From positions 62,001 to 126,000 of the forward strand of contig NZ_VTRU01000006.1 of the NCBI RefSeq assembly GCF_008274625.1: 64,000 nt of DNA, read 5' to 3'. This DNA comes from Chryseobacterium panacisoli. Its GTDB lineage: Bacteria > Bacteroidota > Bacteroidia > Flavobacteriales > Weeksellaceae. This document shows positions 19,551 to 27,894 of the stretch, piece by piece (the first letter of the stretch is position 1; every line of letters begins with the position of its first letter). Under the pieces are notes generated by a model. It searched no databases and was not told the origin of the DNA. It worked only from the letters and a program-made list of their open reading frames with translations. The position numbers and the translations under genes are program-made.

Positions 19551-19557
19551 AAAAGAG

Positions 19558-19593
19558 AAAGCAGATTTGCAGTATGGCAGATCTGCTTTTTTG
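19558..19593 (+). terminator. Intrinsic terminator after amylase
   Basis: AAAGCAGAT (19558-19566) pairs with ATCTGCTTT (19581-19589), followed by TTTTTG. The T-tract doubles as the -33 region of the next promoter. Confidence 0.85.
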
Positions 19594-19620
19594 TATATTT
19601 AAAAAATTAGTCTACTTTTG
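19590..19620 (+). promoter_or_regulatory. Promoter of the SAM riboswitch operon
   Basis: TTTG at 19590-19593, 19-nt spacer, TACTTTTG at 19613-19620. Predicted start is near 19626, immediately before the riboswitch aptamer. Confidence 0.8.
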
Positions 19621-19630
19621 CAGTAGATTT

Positions 19631-19766
19631 ATCAAGAAAGGTGGAGGGATTTGGCCCAAAGAAACCTTAGCAACCTGCACGATTCGAGAAGTGTAAAGGT
19701 GCTAATTCCAACCCTGAGGGGGAGATAAGTGAAGTCAATATTCTTATATGAATTCCATTTCTTGAA
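19631..19766 (+). ncRNA. SAM-I (S-box) riboswitch
   Basis: The conserved S-box core is readable in order: TCAAGAAAGGTGGAGGGA at 19632 onward, TTGGCCC, GAAACC, GCAACC (19670-19675), AAGGTGCTAATTCCA, and GGAGATAAG. The closing P1 helix is TCAAGAAA (19632-19639) with TTTCTTGA (19758-19765). S-box RNAs bind S-adenosylmethionine and usually switch off sulfur-amino-acid genes. A second hairpin downstream (about 19767-19798: AGTCT/AGACT enclosing CGGA/TCCG) is the likely expression platform, without a T-tract, so control may be translational. Confidence 0.92.
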
Positions 19767-19826
19767 GTCTTGTATATCTGCGGAAATATCCGTCAGACTG
19801 TTATTATTTAATTGGCAAGAACAAAA

Positions 19827-22250
19827 ATGAAAAAATTAAGTACAGCGGTATTATTGCTTGGAGCAATTTGGGTTGCTGCTCAGGAAAATGAGGAGAAAGG
19901 AAAACAAATCGAAGATATTATCATCGTTGGAAACCGTAATGTCAAAAGAACAAAACTGGAAACACCGGTTCCCGTAGATGTTATCAATATTGACAAAATT
20001 CAAAGGAGTTCACCGCAAATGACGGCTCAGGATCTTCTGAATTATGTGATCCCATCATTTAATGCAGTGAGACAGTCTGCTTCTGATGGGACGGAACATA
20101 TTGATCCTGTAACCTTAAGAGGAATGGGACCTGATCAGGTTCTCGTATTGCTAAATGGGAAAAGAAGACACACGACTTCTTTAGTCAACTATCAGAATAC
20201 GGTAGGGAATGGCTCTGTGGGGACAGATCTGAGTACAATTCCTGTCATTGCTATTGATAGAATAGAAGTGTTAAGAGACGGAGCTGCAGCACAATACGGT
20301 TCTGATGCCATTGCAGGAGTAATCAATATTATTCTTAAAAAAAATGCAGGAGCTTCAGCAAGTCTTACGTACGGAGTGACTGGTAGAAATGATGGGGATA
20401 CTTACCAGGCGGGAGCCAATTACGGGACTTCATTAGGAAAGAAAGACGGTTATATCAATCTTTCTCTGCAGTTAAGCCACAGAGGAAAAACAACAAGAAC
20501 TCAAAATCATGATCTGGATATTTTCGGGGATAACTTTGCTTACGCCTTTGCAGATGACCCGGAAGCTGCAAGAGCCGAAGATGATGCAAAAATAAAAGAA
20601 AGAGGCTTGACACGTGATGATTTCAATTTTCAGATCGGAGATGCCCAGATCAGACAGGGACAGCTTTTTTTCAATTCAGAATATCCTTTTAATGATCAGT
20701 TTAAAGTATATTCTTTCGGAGGTTTCAGTATAAAAGAAGGAAAGGGGTTTGGCTTCAGAAGACTGCCGAGCGAGAAATCAAATGTGGTTTCATCCATTTA
20801 TCCGAATGGTTTTCAGGCCACTCTTGGATCTCAGGTATATGATATTTCCTATGCTGTAGGTGCAAAATATAATGTCAATGACTGGCTATTTGACCTTAGC
20901 AATACATTCGGCAGCAATACCTTCAATTATAATGTAAGCAATACCAATAATGCTTCGCTGGGAGTAAAATCACCCACCAGGTTTTATGCAGGCGCGCATA
21001 GCTTTCTTCAAAATACCGTGAATCTTGATGTTTCCAAAAATATAAACCGTTTCAATATCGCATTCGGTGGAGAGTTCAGATTTGAACAATACCAGATCAA
21101 AGCCGGTGATGAAGCTTCTTATACCCAATATGACATCAATGGAAACGTTGCAGGTGAAGGGGCAACGGTGTTGGGTGCGGGCGGATCTCAATCCTTTATC
21201 GGATTCTCTCCAAGTAATGCATTGAAGAAAGACAGGCATTCTACTGCGGTATATGCTGATGTATCCTATGATCTGGATAAAAAACTGAATATAGATGCGG
21301 CTGCCAGGTTTGAAAATTATTCAGATTTCGGAAATACTTTGAATGGAAAGCTGGCGATACGATATGAGTTTGTGAAAAATTATGCAATAAGGGCAGCTTT
21401 GGGAACAGGATTCAGAGCACCTTCCCTTCAGCAGCAGTACTTTAATAATTCCTATGCCGATATCTCTACTTCAGGTGAGAAAATTGTTACAAAGGGAATC
21501 TTTAGTAATGATAGCAAAGCCTCTGAAATTCTGGGATTTGACAAACTCAAGCAGGAAACTTCTGTTAATGCAAGTGCGGGATTTACACTGAGACCTTTAA
21601 ACAAATTGACAATCACTATAGATGGATACTGGATCAAAGTGAAAGACAGAATTGTGATCACCAGCAATATTACAGATCCAAGGTTAGAACAGTTTAAGGT
21701 AGAAAGCGGAAGATTCTTTGCCAATGCCATTGATACAGAAACAAAGGGTGTAGATATAGTGGTTTCCTATGACTGGACTCTCGGGAATGGAAAATTAAAT
21801 ATGAATCTTGCCGGGAACTATACGGAAACTAAAATCACAGACTTTCATTTTCCGGAAAACTTAGGCACACCTCAGGATCAGTTTTTTGGCCCGGATCAGA
21901 TCAATATCATTGAAACCCTATCTCCAAAAACAAAAGCTTCATTAGGGTTAAATTATGGAATCGGGAAGTTCAATTTTCTCGTAAGAAATACTTATTTTGG
22001 TAAAGTAATAAGAGATGGTTATCCCTTTGGAGGAGTACAGGAATTCTCCCCAAAAGTAGTTACGGACATCAGTATTGGGTATGATATCACAAAAAGTATC
22101 AACTTTACAGTAGGAGCCAATAATGTATTTGATGTTTTCCCGGACCGCCAGATTTATGAAAATTCGTATTATGGAGTATTCAAATATGCACCTGTACAAA
22201 TGGGAACACTGGGAAATTATTTCTTCGGAAGACTTAATTTTAACTTTTAA
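19827..22250 (+). CDS. TonB-dependent outer-membrane receptor under SAM riboswitch control
   Basis: An 807-aa outer-membrane transporter. Signal peptide MKKLSTAVLLLGAIWVAAQ, plug domain at about residues 35-170 (TLRGMGPDQVLVLLNGKRRH, DRIEVLRDGAAAQYGSDAIAGVINI), then a 22-strand-type barrel with FRAPSLQQQYFNNS and a C-terminal aromatic end (FFGRLNFNF). There is no CarboxypepD_reg domain. The ATG at 19827 is chosen over the TTG at 19812. It lies directly behind the S-box leader and 7 nt before an APC permease, so it probably imports methionine or a related sulfur compound. The substrate is inferred from regulation only. Confidence 0.92.
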   Translation: MKKLSTAVLLLGAIWVAAQENEEKGKQIEDIIIVGNRNVKRTKLETPVPVDVINIDKIQRSSPQMTAQDLLNYVIPSFNAVRQSASDGTEHIDPVTLRGMGPDQVLVLLNGKRRHTTSLVNYQNTVGNGSVGTDLSTIPVIAIDRIEVLRDGAAAQYGSDAIAGVINIILKKNAGASASLTYGVTGRNDGDTYQAGANYGTSLGKKDGYINLSLQLSHRGKTTRTQNHDLDIFGDNFAYAFADDPEAARAEDDAKIKERGLTRDDFNFQIGDAQIRQGQLFFNSEYPFNDQFKVYSFGGFSIKEGKGFGFRRLPSEKSNVVSSIYPNGFQATLGSQVYDISYAVGAKYNVNDWLFDLSNTFGSNTFNYNVSNTNNASLGVKSPTRFYAGAHSFLQNTVNLDVSKNINRFNIAFGGEFRFEQYQIKAGDEASYTQYDINGNVAGEGATVLGAGGSQSFIGFSPSNALKKDRHSTAVYADVSYDLDKKLNIDAAARFENYSDFGNTLNGKLAIRYEFVKNYAIRAALGTGFRAPSLQQQYFNNSYADISTSGEKIVTKGIFSNDSKASEILGFDKLKQETSVNASAGFTLRPLNKLTITIDGYWIKVKDRIVITSNITDPRLEQFKVESGRFFANAIDTETKGVDIVVSYDWTLGNGKLNMNLAGNYTETKITDFHFPENLGTPQDQFFGPDQINIIETLSPKTKASLGLNYGIGKFNFLVRNTYFGKVIRDGYPFGGVQEFSPKVVTDISIGYDITKSINFTVGANNVFDVFPDRQIYENSYYGVFKYAPVQMGTLGNYFFGRLNFNF

Positions 22251-22257
22251 TCATTAA

Positions 22258-23568
22258 ATGAGCACTGCTTCACATCAGATTGGCTGGAAAACAGCCGCAG
22301 CCATTGTCGTTTCCAATATGATAGGAACCGGGATTTTTACTACCCTTGGTTTTCAGTTATCTGATATTACCAATACCTACAGTATTTTCCTGTTATGGAG
22401 CATCGGAGGAATTCTCGCTTTGTTCGGAGCTTTTTGCTATGCTGAATTAGGTTCTCATTTCAAAGGAAACGGAGGAGATTTTATCTATCTTAAAGAAACC
22501 TATCATCCATTGTTCGGATATCTGATAAGCTGGGTTTCTCTGATTATTGGATTTTCCTCTCCTGTGGCATTAGCTGCATTGGCGATGTCAAAATACCTTT
22601 CCGTATTCGATTATTCTTTTGGAAATGGCTTTGCAATTGCCGCAATATTTCTGGTAGCAATTGCATTATCATTTAGCCTGAAAACATCCAGTAGATTTCA
22701 TAACTTTTTTACGTTCATTAAAATAGCTTTTATTATTGTCCTGGTAATTCTTGGAGTGGGAATTTCAGATTCACCGCAGATTGGCAACAGTCTCAATTTC
22801 AGTGACAGCTGGCAGAATGAGATCATGCTTCCAGCGTTTGCTACATCTCTGGTATTTGTGACCTATTCCTATACAGGCTGGAATTCCGCTTCTTACATTG
22901 CAGGAGAAATAAAAGATGTTCAGAAAAACCTTCCGAAATCCTTGATTATAGGGACTGTTTTTGTGACGGTAAGCTATATTCTGGTGAATTATATTATGCT
23001 GAAACATGCTCCTGTGAGTCAGTTGGCAGGAAAAGAAGATGTGATGGGAGAAGCTGCTGTCAATATGTTAGGCCCTGCTTTTGGAAAGATCGTCAATATT
23101 TTTATTGCTTTGCAGCTGGTTGCCACAATTAGCGGATATTTATGGGTAGGCTCAAGATTGACGCAGGCTTTTGCAAAACATACTTACATCTGGAAACCAT
23201 TATCAACGGGCAATACAAAAGGAATTCCTGTAAGAGCTATTTTTGCCCATGCAGTTATTGCCGTGGTTATAATTCTCACCGGAAGTTTTAAAGAAATTTT
23301 TGTTTACACAGCTTTTATTTTACAGCTTTTTGCAAGCCTGGCAATTTCTACCGTATTTTTCCTGAAGAAAAAAGACAGAAAAATTTTTAAGTCGAATGCT
23401 TTCCATATTTTTCCGGCTGTTTTTCTATTGTTCAGTTTCTATATTCTCTATTTTACCTTTATTCATAATCCTAAAGAAAGCCTTATAGGAGTGGGAATTA
23501 TTGCAGTAGGAATTATTTTATATTGGGTTGACAGAAGACTTTCAGGGCCATATCAAAACAAGCCTTAG
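22258..23568 (+). CDS. APC superfamily amino-acid permease
   Basis: A 436-aa inner-membrane carrier with about 12 hydrophobic segments. The N-terminal GWKTAAAIVVSNMIGTGIFTTLGF matches the unwound first helix of APC amino-acid transporters (GxGIF type motif). It begins 7 nt after the TonB receptor stop and therefore shares the SAM-riboswitch transcript. The pair would bring a substrate across outer and inner membranes in sequence. Methionine, S-methylmethionine or a precursor are plausible; sequence alone does not settle it. Confidence 0.88.
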   Translation: MSTASHQIGWKTAAAIVVSNMIGTGIFTTLGFQLSDITNTYSIFLLWSIGGILALFGAFCYAELGSHFKGNGGDFIYLKETYHPLFGYLISWVSLIIGFSSPVALAALAMSKYLSVFDYSFGNGFAIAAIFLVAIALSFSLKTSSRFHNFFTFIKIAFIIVLVILGVGISDSPQIGNSLNFSDSWQNEIMLPAFATSLVFVTYSYTGWNSASYIAGEIKDVQKNLPKSLIIGTVFVTVSYILVNYIMLKHAPVSQLAGKEDVMGEAAVNMLGPAFGKIVNIFIALQLVATISGYLWVGSRLTQAFAKHTYIWKPLSTGNTKGIPVRAIFAHAVIAVVIILTGSFKEIFVYTAFILQLFASLAISTVFFLKKKDRKIFKSNAFHIFPAVFLLFSFYILYFTFIHNPKESLIGVGIIAVGIILYWVDRRLSGPYQNKP

Positions 23569-23687
23569 TAGCAGACAAAGGTTAATATGCAATTTATAAA
23601 TTCGTCTTTTTACAGATTGGCTCCCTTTATCCCTAATGCTCAAAAATTTATGATGCTCAGTAATTTTAATTTTGAATTAATAATCCT

Positions 23688-23695
23688 TATCTTTG
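23688..23695 (+). promoter_or_regulatory. -7 promoter element for prfA
   Basis: TATCTTTG matches TAnnTTTG and lies 19 nt before the ATG. The nearest TTTG upstream (23671) leaves only a 13-nt spacer, so the -33 element is doubtful. Confidence 0.5.
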
Positions 23696-23714
23696 CACCC
23701 ACAAAATTTCTACA

Positions 23715-24800
23715 ATGTCTAAATCATTAATTCCAAAATTAGAAGCTATAAAACAAAGATATAATGAGGTTGCAGACCTTATTATACAGCCTGATGTCAT
23801 TTCAGACCAAAAAAGATATTCTTCTTTGAACAAAGAATATAGTGATTTGGGAAAAATTGTAAGAGTTTATGATCAGTACAAAGGGGCACTGGATAGTATT
23901 GCAGAATCTGAAGAGATTATTGCAGATGGTTCAGACAGGGATTTGGTAGATCTTGCTAAAGAAGAAAAGTTAGAAGCTCAGGCTAAACTTCCGGGATTGG
24001 AGGAAGAACTGAAAGTATTACTGATCCCTAAAGATCCTGCAGATGACAAAAACGTTATCGTAGAATTACGTGCCGGAACAGGTGGTGATGAAGCGGCTAT
24101 CTTTGTGGAAGATATCTACAGAATGTATACCATGTATTTTAAAACAAAAGGATGGAGACATGAAGTGACAGATTCTAACGAAGCAGCCAAAGGATACAAA
24201 GAATTGATCATGAAAGTGGAAGGAGAAGGTGTTTACGGAATCATGAAATTCGAGTCCGGAGTTCACCGTGTACAGCGTGTACCTGAAACAGAATCTCAGG
24301 GAAGAGTACACACCTCTGCAATCACAATTGCTGTTCTTCCGGAAGCTGAAGAAGTAGATTTCGAACTGAACCCTGCTGATATTGAAATGCAGACTTCACG
24401 TTCAGGAGGTGCCGGAGGTCAGAACGTAAACAAGGTTGAAACAAAAGTTCAGCTTACCCACAAGCCTTCAGGATTGGTTGTGGTTTGTCAACAGGCTCGT
24501 TCTCAGCTAGCTAACCGTGAGCTGGCGATGGAAATGCTAAGAACAAAATTATACGATATCGAATTGCAGAAAGTACAGGGTGATATTGCTGCACAGCGTA
24601 AATCTATGGTTTCTACCGGTGACCGTTCTGCAAAAATTAAAACATACAACTACCCTCAGGGAAGAGTTACAGATCATAGAATCAACAAGTCTATGTACAA
24701 CCTTGATGCCTACATGAATGGAGATATCTCTGAAATGATTGATGCCGTAATCATGGCGGAAAATGCAGAGAAAATGAAGGGAGAAGAAGAAAATTATTAA
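23715..24800 (+). CDS. prfA: Peptide chain release factor 1
   Basis: Class I release factor (361 aa) that reads UAA/UAG and hydrolyses peptidyl-tRNA on the ribosome. The GGQ catalytic motif is at residues 234-236 within RSGGAGGQNVNK, and the PETESQGRVHTSAITIAV block carries the recognition region expected of RF1. The N-terminal helical domain is intact. It has its own promoter and a strong terminator. A distant paralogue, PrfH, is encoded at 37429-38127. Confidence 0.97.
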   Translation: MSKSLIPKLEAIKQRYNEVADLIIQPDVISDQKRYSSLNKEYSDLGKIVRVYDQYKGALDSIAESEEIIADGSDRDLVDLAKEEKLEAQAKLPGLEEELKVLLIPKDPADDKNVIVELRAGTGGDEAAIFVEDIYRMYTMYFKTKGWRHEVTDSNEAAKGYKELIMKVEGEGVYGIMKFESGVHRVQRVPETESQGRVHTSAITIAVLPEAEEVDFELNPADIEMQTSRSGGAGGQNVNKVETKVQLTHKPSGLVVVCQQARSQLANRELAMEMLRTKLYDIELQKVQGDIAAQRKSMVSTGDRSAKIKTYNYPQGRVTDHRINKSMYNLDAYMNGDISEMIDAVIMAENAEKMKGEEENY

Positions 24801-24818
24801 AATTAAAACAAATAAGAA

Positions 24819-24852
24819 CAAAGCCTCTGATCCTTCAGGGGCTTTGTTTTTT
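24819..24852 (+). terminator. Intrinsic terminator after prfA
   Basis: CAAAGCCTCTGA (24819-24830) pairs with TCAGGGGCTTTG (24835-24846), one G-U pair, followed by TTTTTT. Confidence 0.9.
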
Positions 24853-24880
24853 CAAATGACTAAACATAAAAATATCAACT

Positions 24881-25558
24881 ATGAAAAACTACAAAATTAT
24901 TTTCCTGTTGCTCCTTACCATGATGGGGCAGCAACTGATCGCTCAAACTGAAGTGAAGAAGCCCAAAGAAGCCTTCGAGTTATTTTTCGGAACCTTCGTG
25001 AATAATGACGAAGCGGCGTTGAATAAACTGAATGATTACTTAAAACCAACAGTGGAAGGCCAGAATGCTTATCAGGTAGATTTTAAAGAAACTTCAAAAG
25101 AAATGATGAACGGCAGTGTAGAGAATTTTCTGTCTGCTTTCCCTAAAGCAACGGCGGCAGCATGTAAAAAAGAGGCAGAGGAGTACTTTACCGCAATGTT
25201 TGGGAATTTTAAAACAGGTAAACTGACTGTTAAAAATGTAAAAGTTGTTCCGAATGAATATGTTGAAGGAGAAAAAATCGCAGAAATAAGTTATTCTGTA
25301 AGTTTCCTGGTTCCTTCAAAATTAACCTCCGGACCAAAGGGAGATCTTAATAAAATAAAAGCAGAAGACCTGAAGAAATATTTGGTTCAGGCTGTTCAGG
25401 ACTTCAAAAATGCTGATAAAACAGTCACAACCGATCAGAATTTTAATCTTTATGAACTTAAAGAAGGTGATAAAATATACTATTGGAATGGCAGCCCTGA
25501 TGAGATTGTTACCAATCTTACCGACTTCTATTTTGAAAGTTTCGGAGCCAATGAATAG
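24881..25558 (+). CDS. Exported protein of unknown function
   Basis: A 225-aa protein with signal peptide (MKNYKIIFLLLLTMMGQQLIAQ) and a soluble alpha/beta-looking mature part without cysteine clusters or membrane segments. I do not recognise the family. The pattern of a helical start followed by strands (KLTVKNVKVVPNEYVEGEKIAEISYSV split around a turn) could fit an NTF2-like or cystatin-like fold, but this is a guess. It is flanked by terminators on both sides, so it is expressed alone. Confidence 0.7.
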   Translation: MKNYKIIFLLLLTMMGQQLIAQTEVKKPKEAFELFFGTFVNNDEAALNKLNDYLKPTVEGQNAYQVDFKETSKEMMNGSVENFLSAFPKATAAACKKEAEEYFTAMFGNFKTGKLTVKNVKVVPNEYVEGEKIAEISYSVSFLVPSKLTSGPKGDLNKIKAEDLKKYLVQAVQDFKNADKTVTTDQNFNLYELKEGDKIYYWNGSPDEIVTNLTDFYFESFGANE

Positions 25559-25587
25559 TTGAAAAAATATTCCGCTAAAGAATAAAG

Positions 25588-25615
25588 AGTCCCAATATAA
25601 AGGGACTTTTTTTAT
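25588..25615 (+). terminator. Intrinsic terminator
   Basis: AGTCCC (25588-25593) pairs with GGGACT (25602-25607), followed by TTTTTTTATT. Confidence 0.8.
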
Positions 25616-25630
25616 TTCGCATACTTTACG

Positions 25631-25638
25631 TATTTTTG
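25631..25638 (+). promoter_or_regulatory. -7 promoter element for prolyl oligopeptidase
   Basis: TATTTTTG (TAnnTTTG) 16 nt before the ATG at 25655. No clear -33 TTTG at the expected spacing. Confidence 0.45.
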
Positions 25639-25654
25639 AGAAAAACCGATCAGT

Positions 25655-27757
25655 ATGAATTTTAAACCTATATTGTTAACCGCTGGAGTGTTGTTTTCAG
25701 CATCTTTTTATTCTCAGAAAATGAATTACCCTAAAGCATTAAAAGGAAGTCAGACAGATACCTATTTCGGAACTGCTGTTTCTGATCCTTTCAGAGATCT
25801 GGAAAACGATTCTGAACCTACAAAAAAATGGGTAGATGAAGAAGTAGCTTACAGTCAGAATTATCTTTCTAAAATTCCGTTCAGGGATAAAATTAAAAAC
25901 CAGTTGAAGGAAATCTGGAATTATGAAAAAATTTCAGCACCTTTCAAAGAAGGAGATTATACTTATTATTATAAAAACGATGGTTTGCAGGCACAGTCTG
26001 TTTTGTACAGAACAAACAACAAGACCAATGCTACAGAAGTATTTTTAGATCCTAATAAATTTTCGGAAAAAGGAACGACTTCTCTTTCCAATCTTTCATT
26101 CAATAAAAAAGGAAACCTTGCGGCTTACTCTATTTCTGAAGGAGGAAGCGACTGGAATAAAATCATCATCATTGATGCTGTTACCAAAAAACAAATTGAT
26201 GAGACTTTACTGGATGTAAAATTCAGTGGAATTTCATGGCAGGGAGATGAAGGATTCTATTATTCAAGTTACGACAAGCCGAAAGAAGGAACTGTGCTTT
26301 CCGGTATGACAGACAAGCATAAAGTATACTTTCATAAATTAGGAACAAAACAGTCTGAAGATAAATTGATCTTCGGAGGGGATAAAACACCAAGAAGATA
26401 CTTAAGCGCAGGAGTTTCTGAAGACCAGAGATACCTGATCATTTCTGCGGCTAATGCTACCAATGGCAATGAGCTGTATGTCAAGGATCTGACAAAAGGA
26501 GGAGATTTTGTGCAAATTGTAAGCGGGTTTGATATCAATGCCGGCATTGTAGATACACAAGGTGATGATCTTTTCATTTTTACAGACAAAGATGCTCCGA
26601 ATATGCGTCTTGTAAAAACAACGATAAGCAATCCTGCTCCGGCAACATGGAAGGATGTAATCCCACAAACTGAAAATGTATTGGGAATTTCTTCCGGGGG
26701 AGGATATTTCTTTGCAACCTATATGATTGATGCCATAGATCAGGTAAAGCAATTTGATAAAGCAGGAAAACTGGTTAGAGAAATTGCACTGCCGGGTAAA
26801 GGAAATATTTCAGGATTCGGAGGAAAAGAAAAGGAGAAAGATGTTTACTTCTCTTTCAGCAATTATATTACACCGGGAACTACTTATAAATTCAATGTAG
26901 ATTCAGGAAAATCTGATGTGTATCAAAAGCCTAAAGTGAAGTTTAATCCGGACGATTATGTTTCAGAACAGGTATTTTATACTTCAAAAGACGGTACAAA
27001 GGTTCCTATGATGATCAATTATAAAAAAGGAACTAAGCTTGACGGTAAAAATCCTACCATTCTATATTCTTATGGAGGTTTCAACATCAGTCTGCAGCCA
27101 TCATTCTCCGTAGTAAACGCAATCTGGATGGAAAACGGCGGAATTTATGCCGTTCCGAACATCCGTGGAGGAGGTGAGTATGGTAAAAAATGGCATGATG
27201 CCGGAACAAAACAACAGAAGAAAAATGTTTTTGAAGACTTTATCGCTGCCGGAGAATATCTTCAGAGCAAAGGGTATACTTCAAAACAATACATGGCTCT
27301 TTCAGGAAGATCAAACGGAGGATTGCTGGTAGGTGCAACAATGACCATGAGACCGGATCTGGCAAAAGTAGCCTTCCCGGGAGTAGGAGTTTTGGATATG
27401 CTGAGGTATAATAAATTTACAGCAGGAGCAGGATGGTCATATGACTACGGAACTGCAGAAGACAGTAAAGAAATGTTTGAATATCTTAAATCTTATTCTC
27501 CGGTACACAATGTAAAAGCAGGAACTTGCTACCCATCAACAATGATCATCACCAGTGATCATGATGATAGAGTTGTTCCGGCACACTCATTTAAATTTGG
27601 AGCAGAACTTCAGGAAAAACAGGCATGTAAAAATCCTATTCTTTTAAGGATTGAAAAGAATGCAGGCCACGGAGCCGGAAGAGCAACAGATCAGGTAATT
27701 AGTGAAAATGCAGATCTTATATCATTTGCTTTATTTGAGATGGGAATAAAGAAATAA
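25655..27757 (+). CDS. Prolyl oligopeptidase family serine peptidase (S9A)
   Basis: A 700-aa exported serine peptidase expected to cut after proline in short peptides in the periplasm. Signal peptide at residues 1-21, then a seven-bladed propeller (about 80-420) and an alpha/beta hydrolase domain. The catalytic triad is readable: Ser in GRSNGG, Asp in SDHDDRVVP, His in AGHGAGR. Start and length match family members such as the Elizabethkingia prolyl endopeptidase. It is monocistronic, with terminators before and after. Confidence 0.95.
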   Translation: MNFKPILLTAGVLFSASFYSQKMNYPKALKGSQTDTYFGTAVSDPFRDLENDSEPTKKWVDEEVAYSQNYLSKIPFRDKIKNQLKEIWNYEKISAPFKEGDYTYYYKNDGLQAQSVLYRTNNKTNATEVFLDPNKFSEKGTTSLSNLSFNKKGNLAAYSISEGGSDWNKIIIIDAVTKKQIDETLLDVKFSGISWQGDEGFYYSSYDKPKEGTVLSGMTDKHKVYFHKLGTKQSEDKLIFGGDKTPRRYLSAGVSEDQRYLIISAANATNGNELYVKDLTKGGDFVQIVSGFDINAGIVDTQGDDLFIFTDKDAPNMRLVKTTISNPAPATWKDVIPQTENVLGISSGGGYFFATYMIDAIDQVKQFDKAGKLVREIALPGKGNISGFGGKEKEKDVYFSFSNYITPGTTYKFNVDSGKSDVYQKPKVKFNPDDYVSEQVFYTSKDGTKVPMMINYKKGTKLDGKNPTILYSYGGFNISLQPSFSVVNAIWMENGGIYAVPNIRGGGEYGKKWHDAGTKQQKKNVFEDFIAAGEYLQSKGYTSKQYMALSGRSNGGLLVGATMTMRPDLAKVAFPGVGVLDMLRYNKFTAGAGWSYDYGTAEDSKEMFEYLKSYSPVHNVKAGTCYPSTMIITSDHDDRVVPAHSFKFGAELQEKQACKNPILLRIEKNAGHGAGRATDQVISENADLISFALFEMGIKK

Positions 27758-27781
27758 TTATAAAAAAATATAATATGTAAG

Positions 27782-27820
27782 AAAACAGTTGATTTTATTT
27801 AAAATTGACTGTTTTTTTTA
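27782..27820 (+). terminator. Intrinsic terminator after prolyl oligopeptidase
   Basis: AAAACAGT and ATTTTA arms (27783-27798) pair with TAAAAT and ACTGTTTT opposite, with a 2-nt internal mismatch, followed by a T run. Confidence 0.75.
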
Positions 27821-27894
27821 TGTGATTGTATTTATAATCCTTATTTTTATGGCGGATATTTAAAGTTTATTAATTCTAAATTAATTAGGTAATT

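Noticed and set aside
23715..24800. prfA as part of the ribosome-repair system
   Set aside because: It is a standard RF1 with its own promoter and terminator, 10 kb from the repair cluster.
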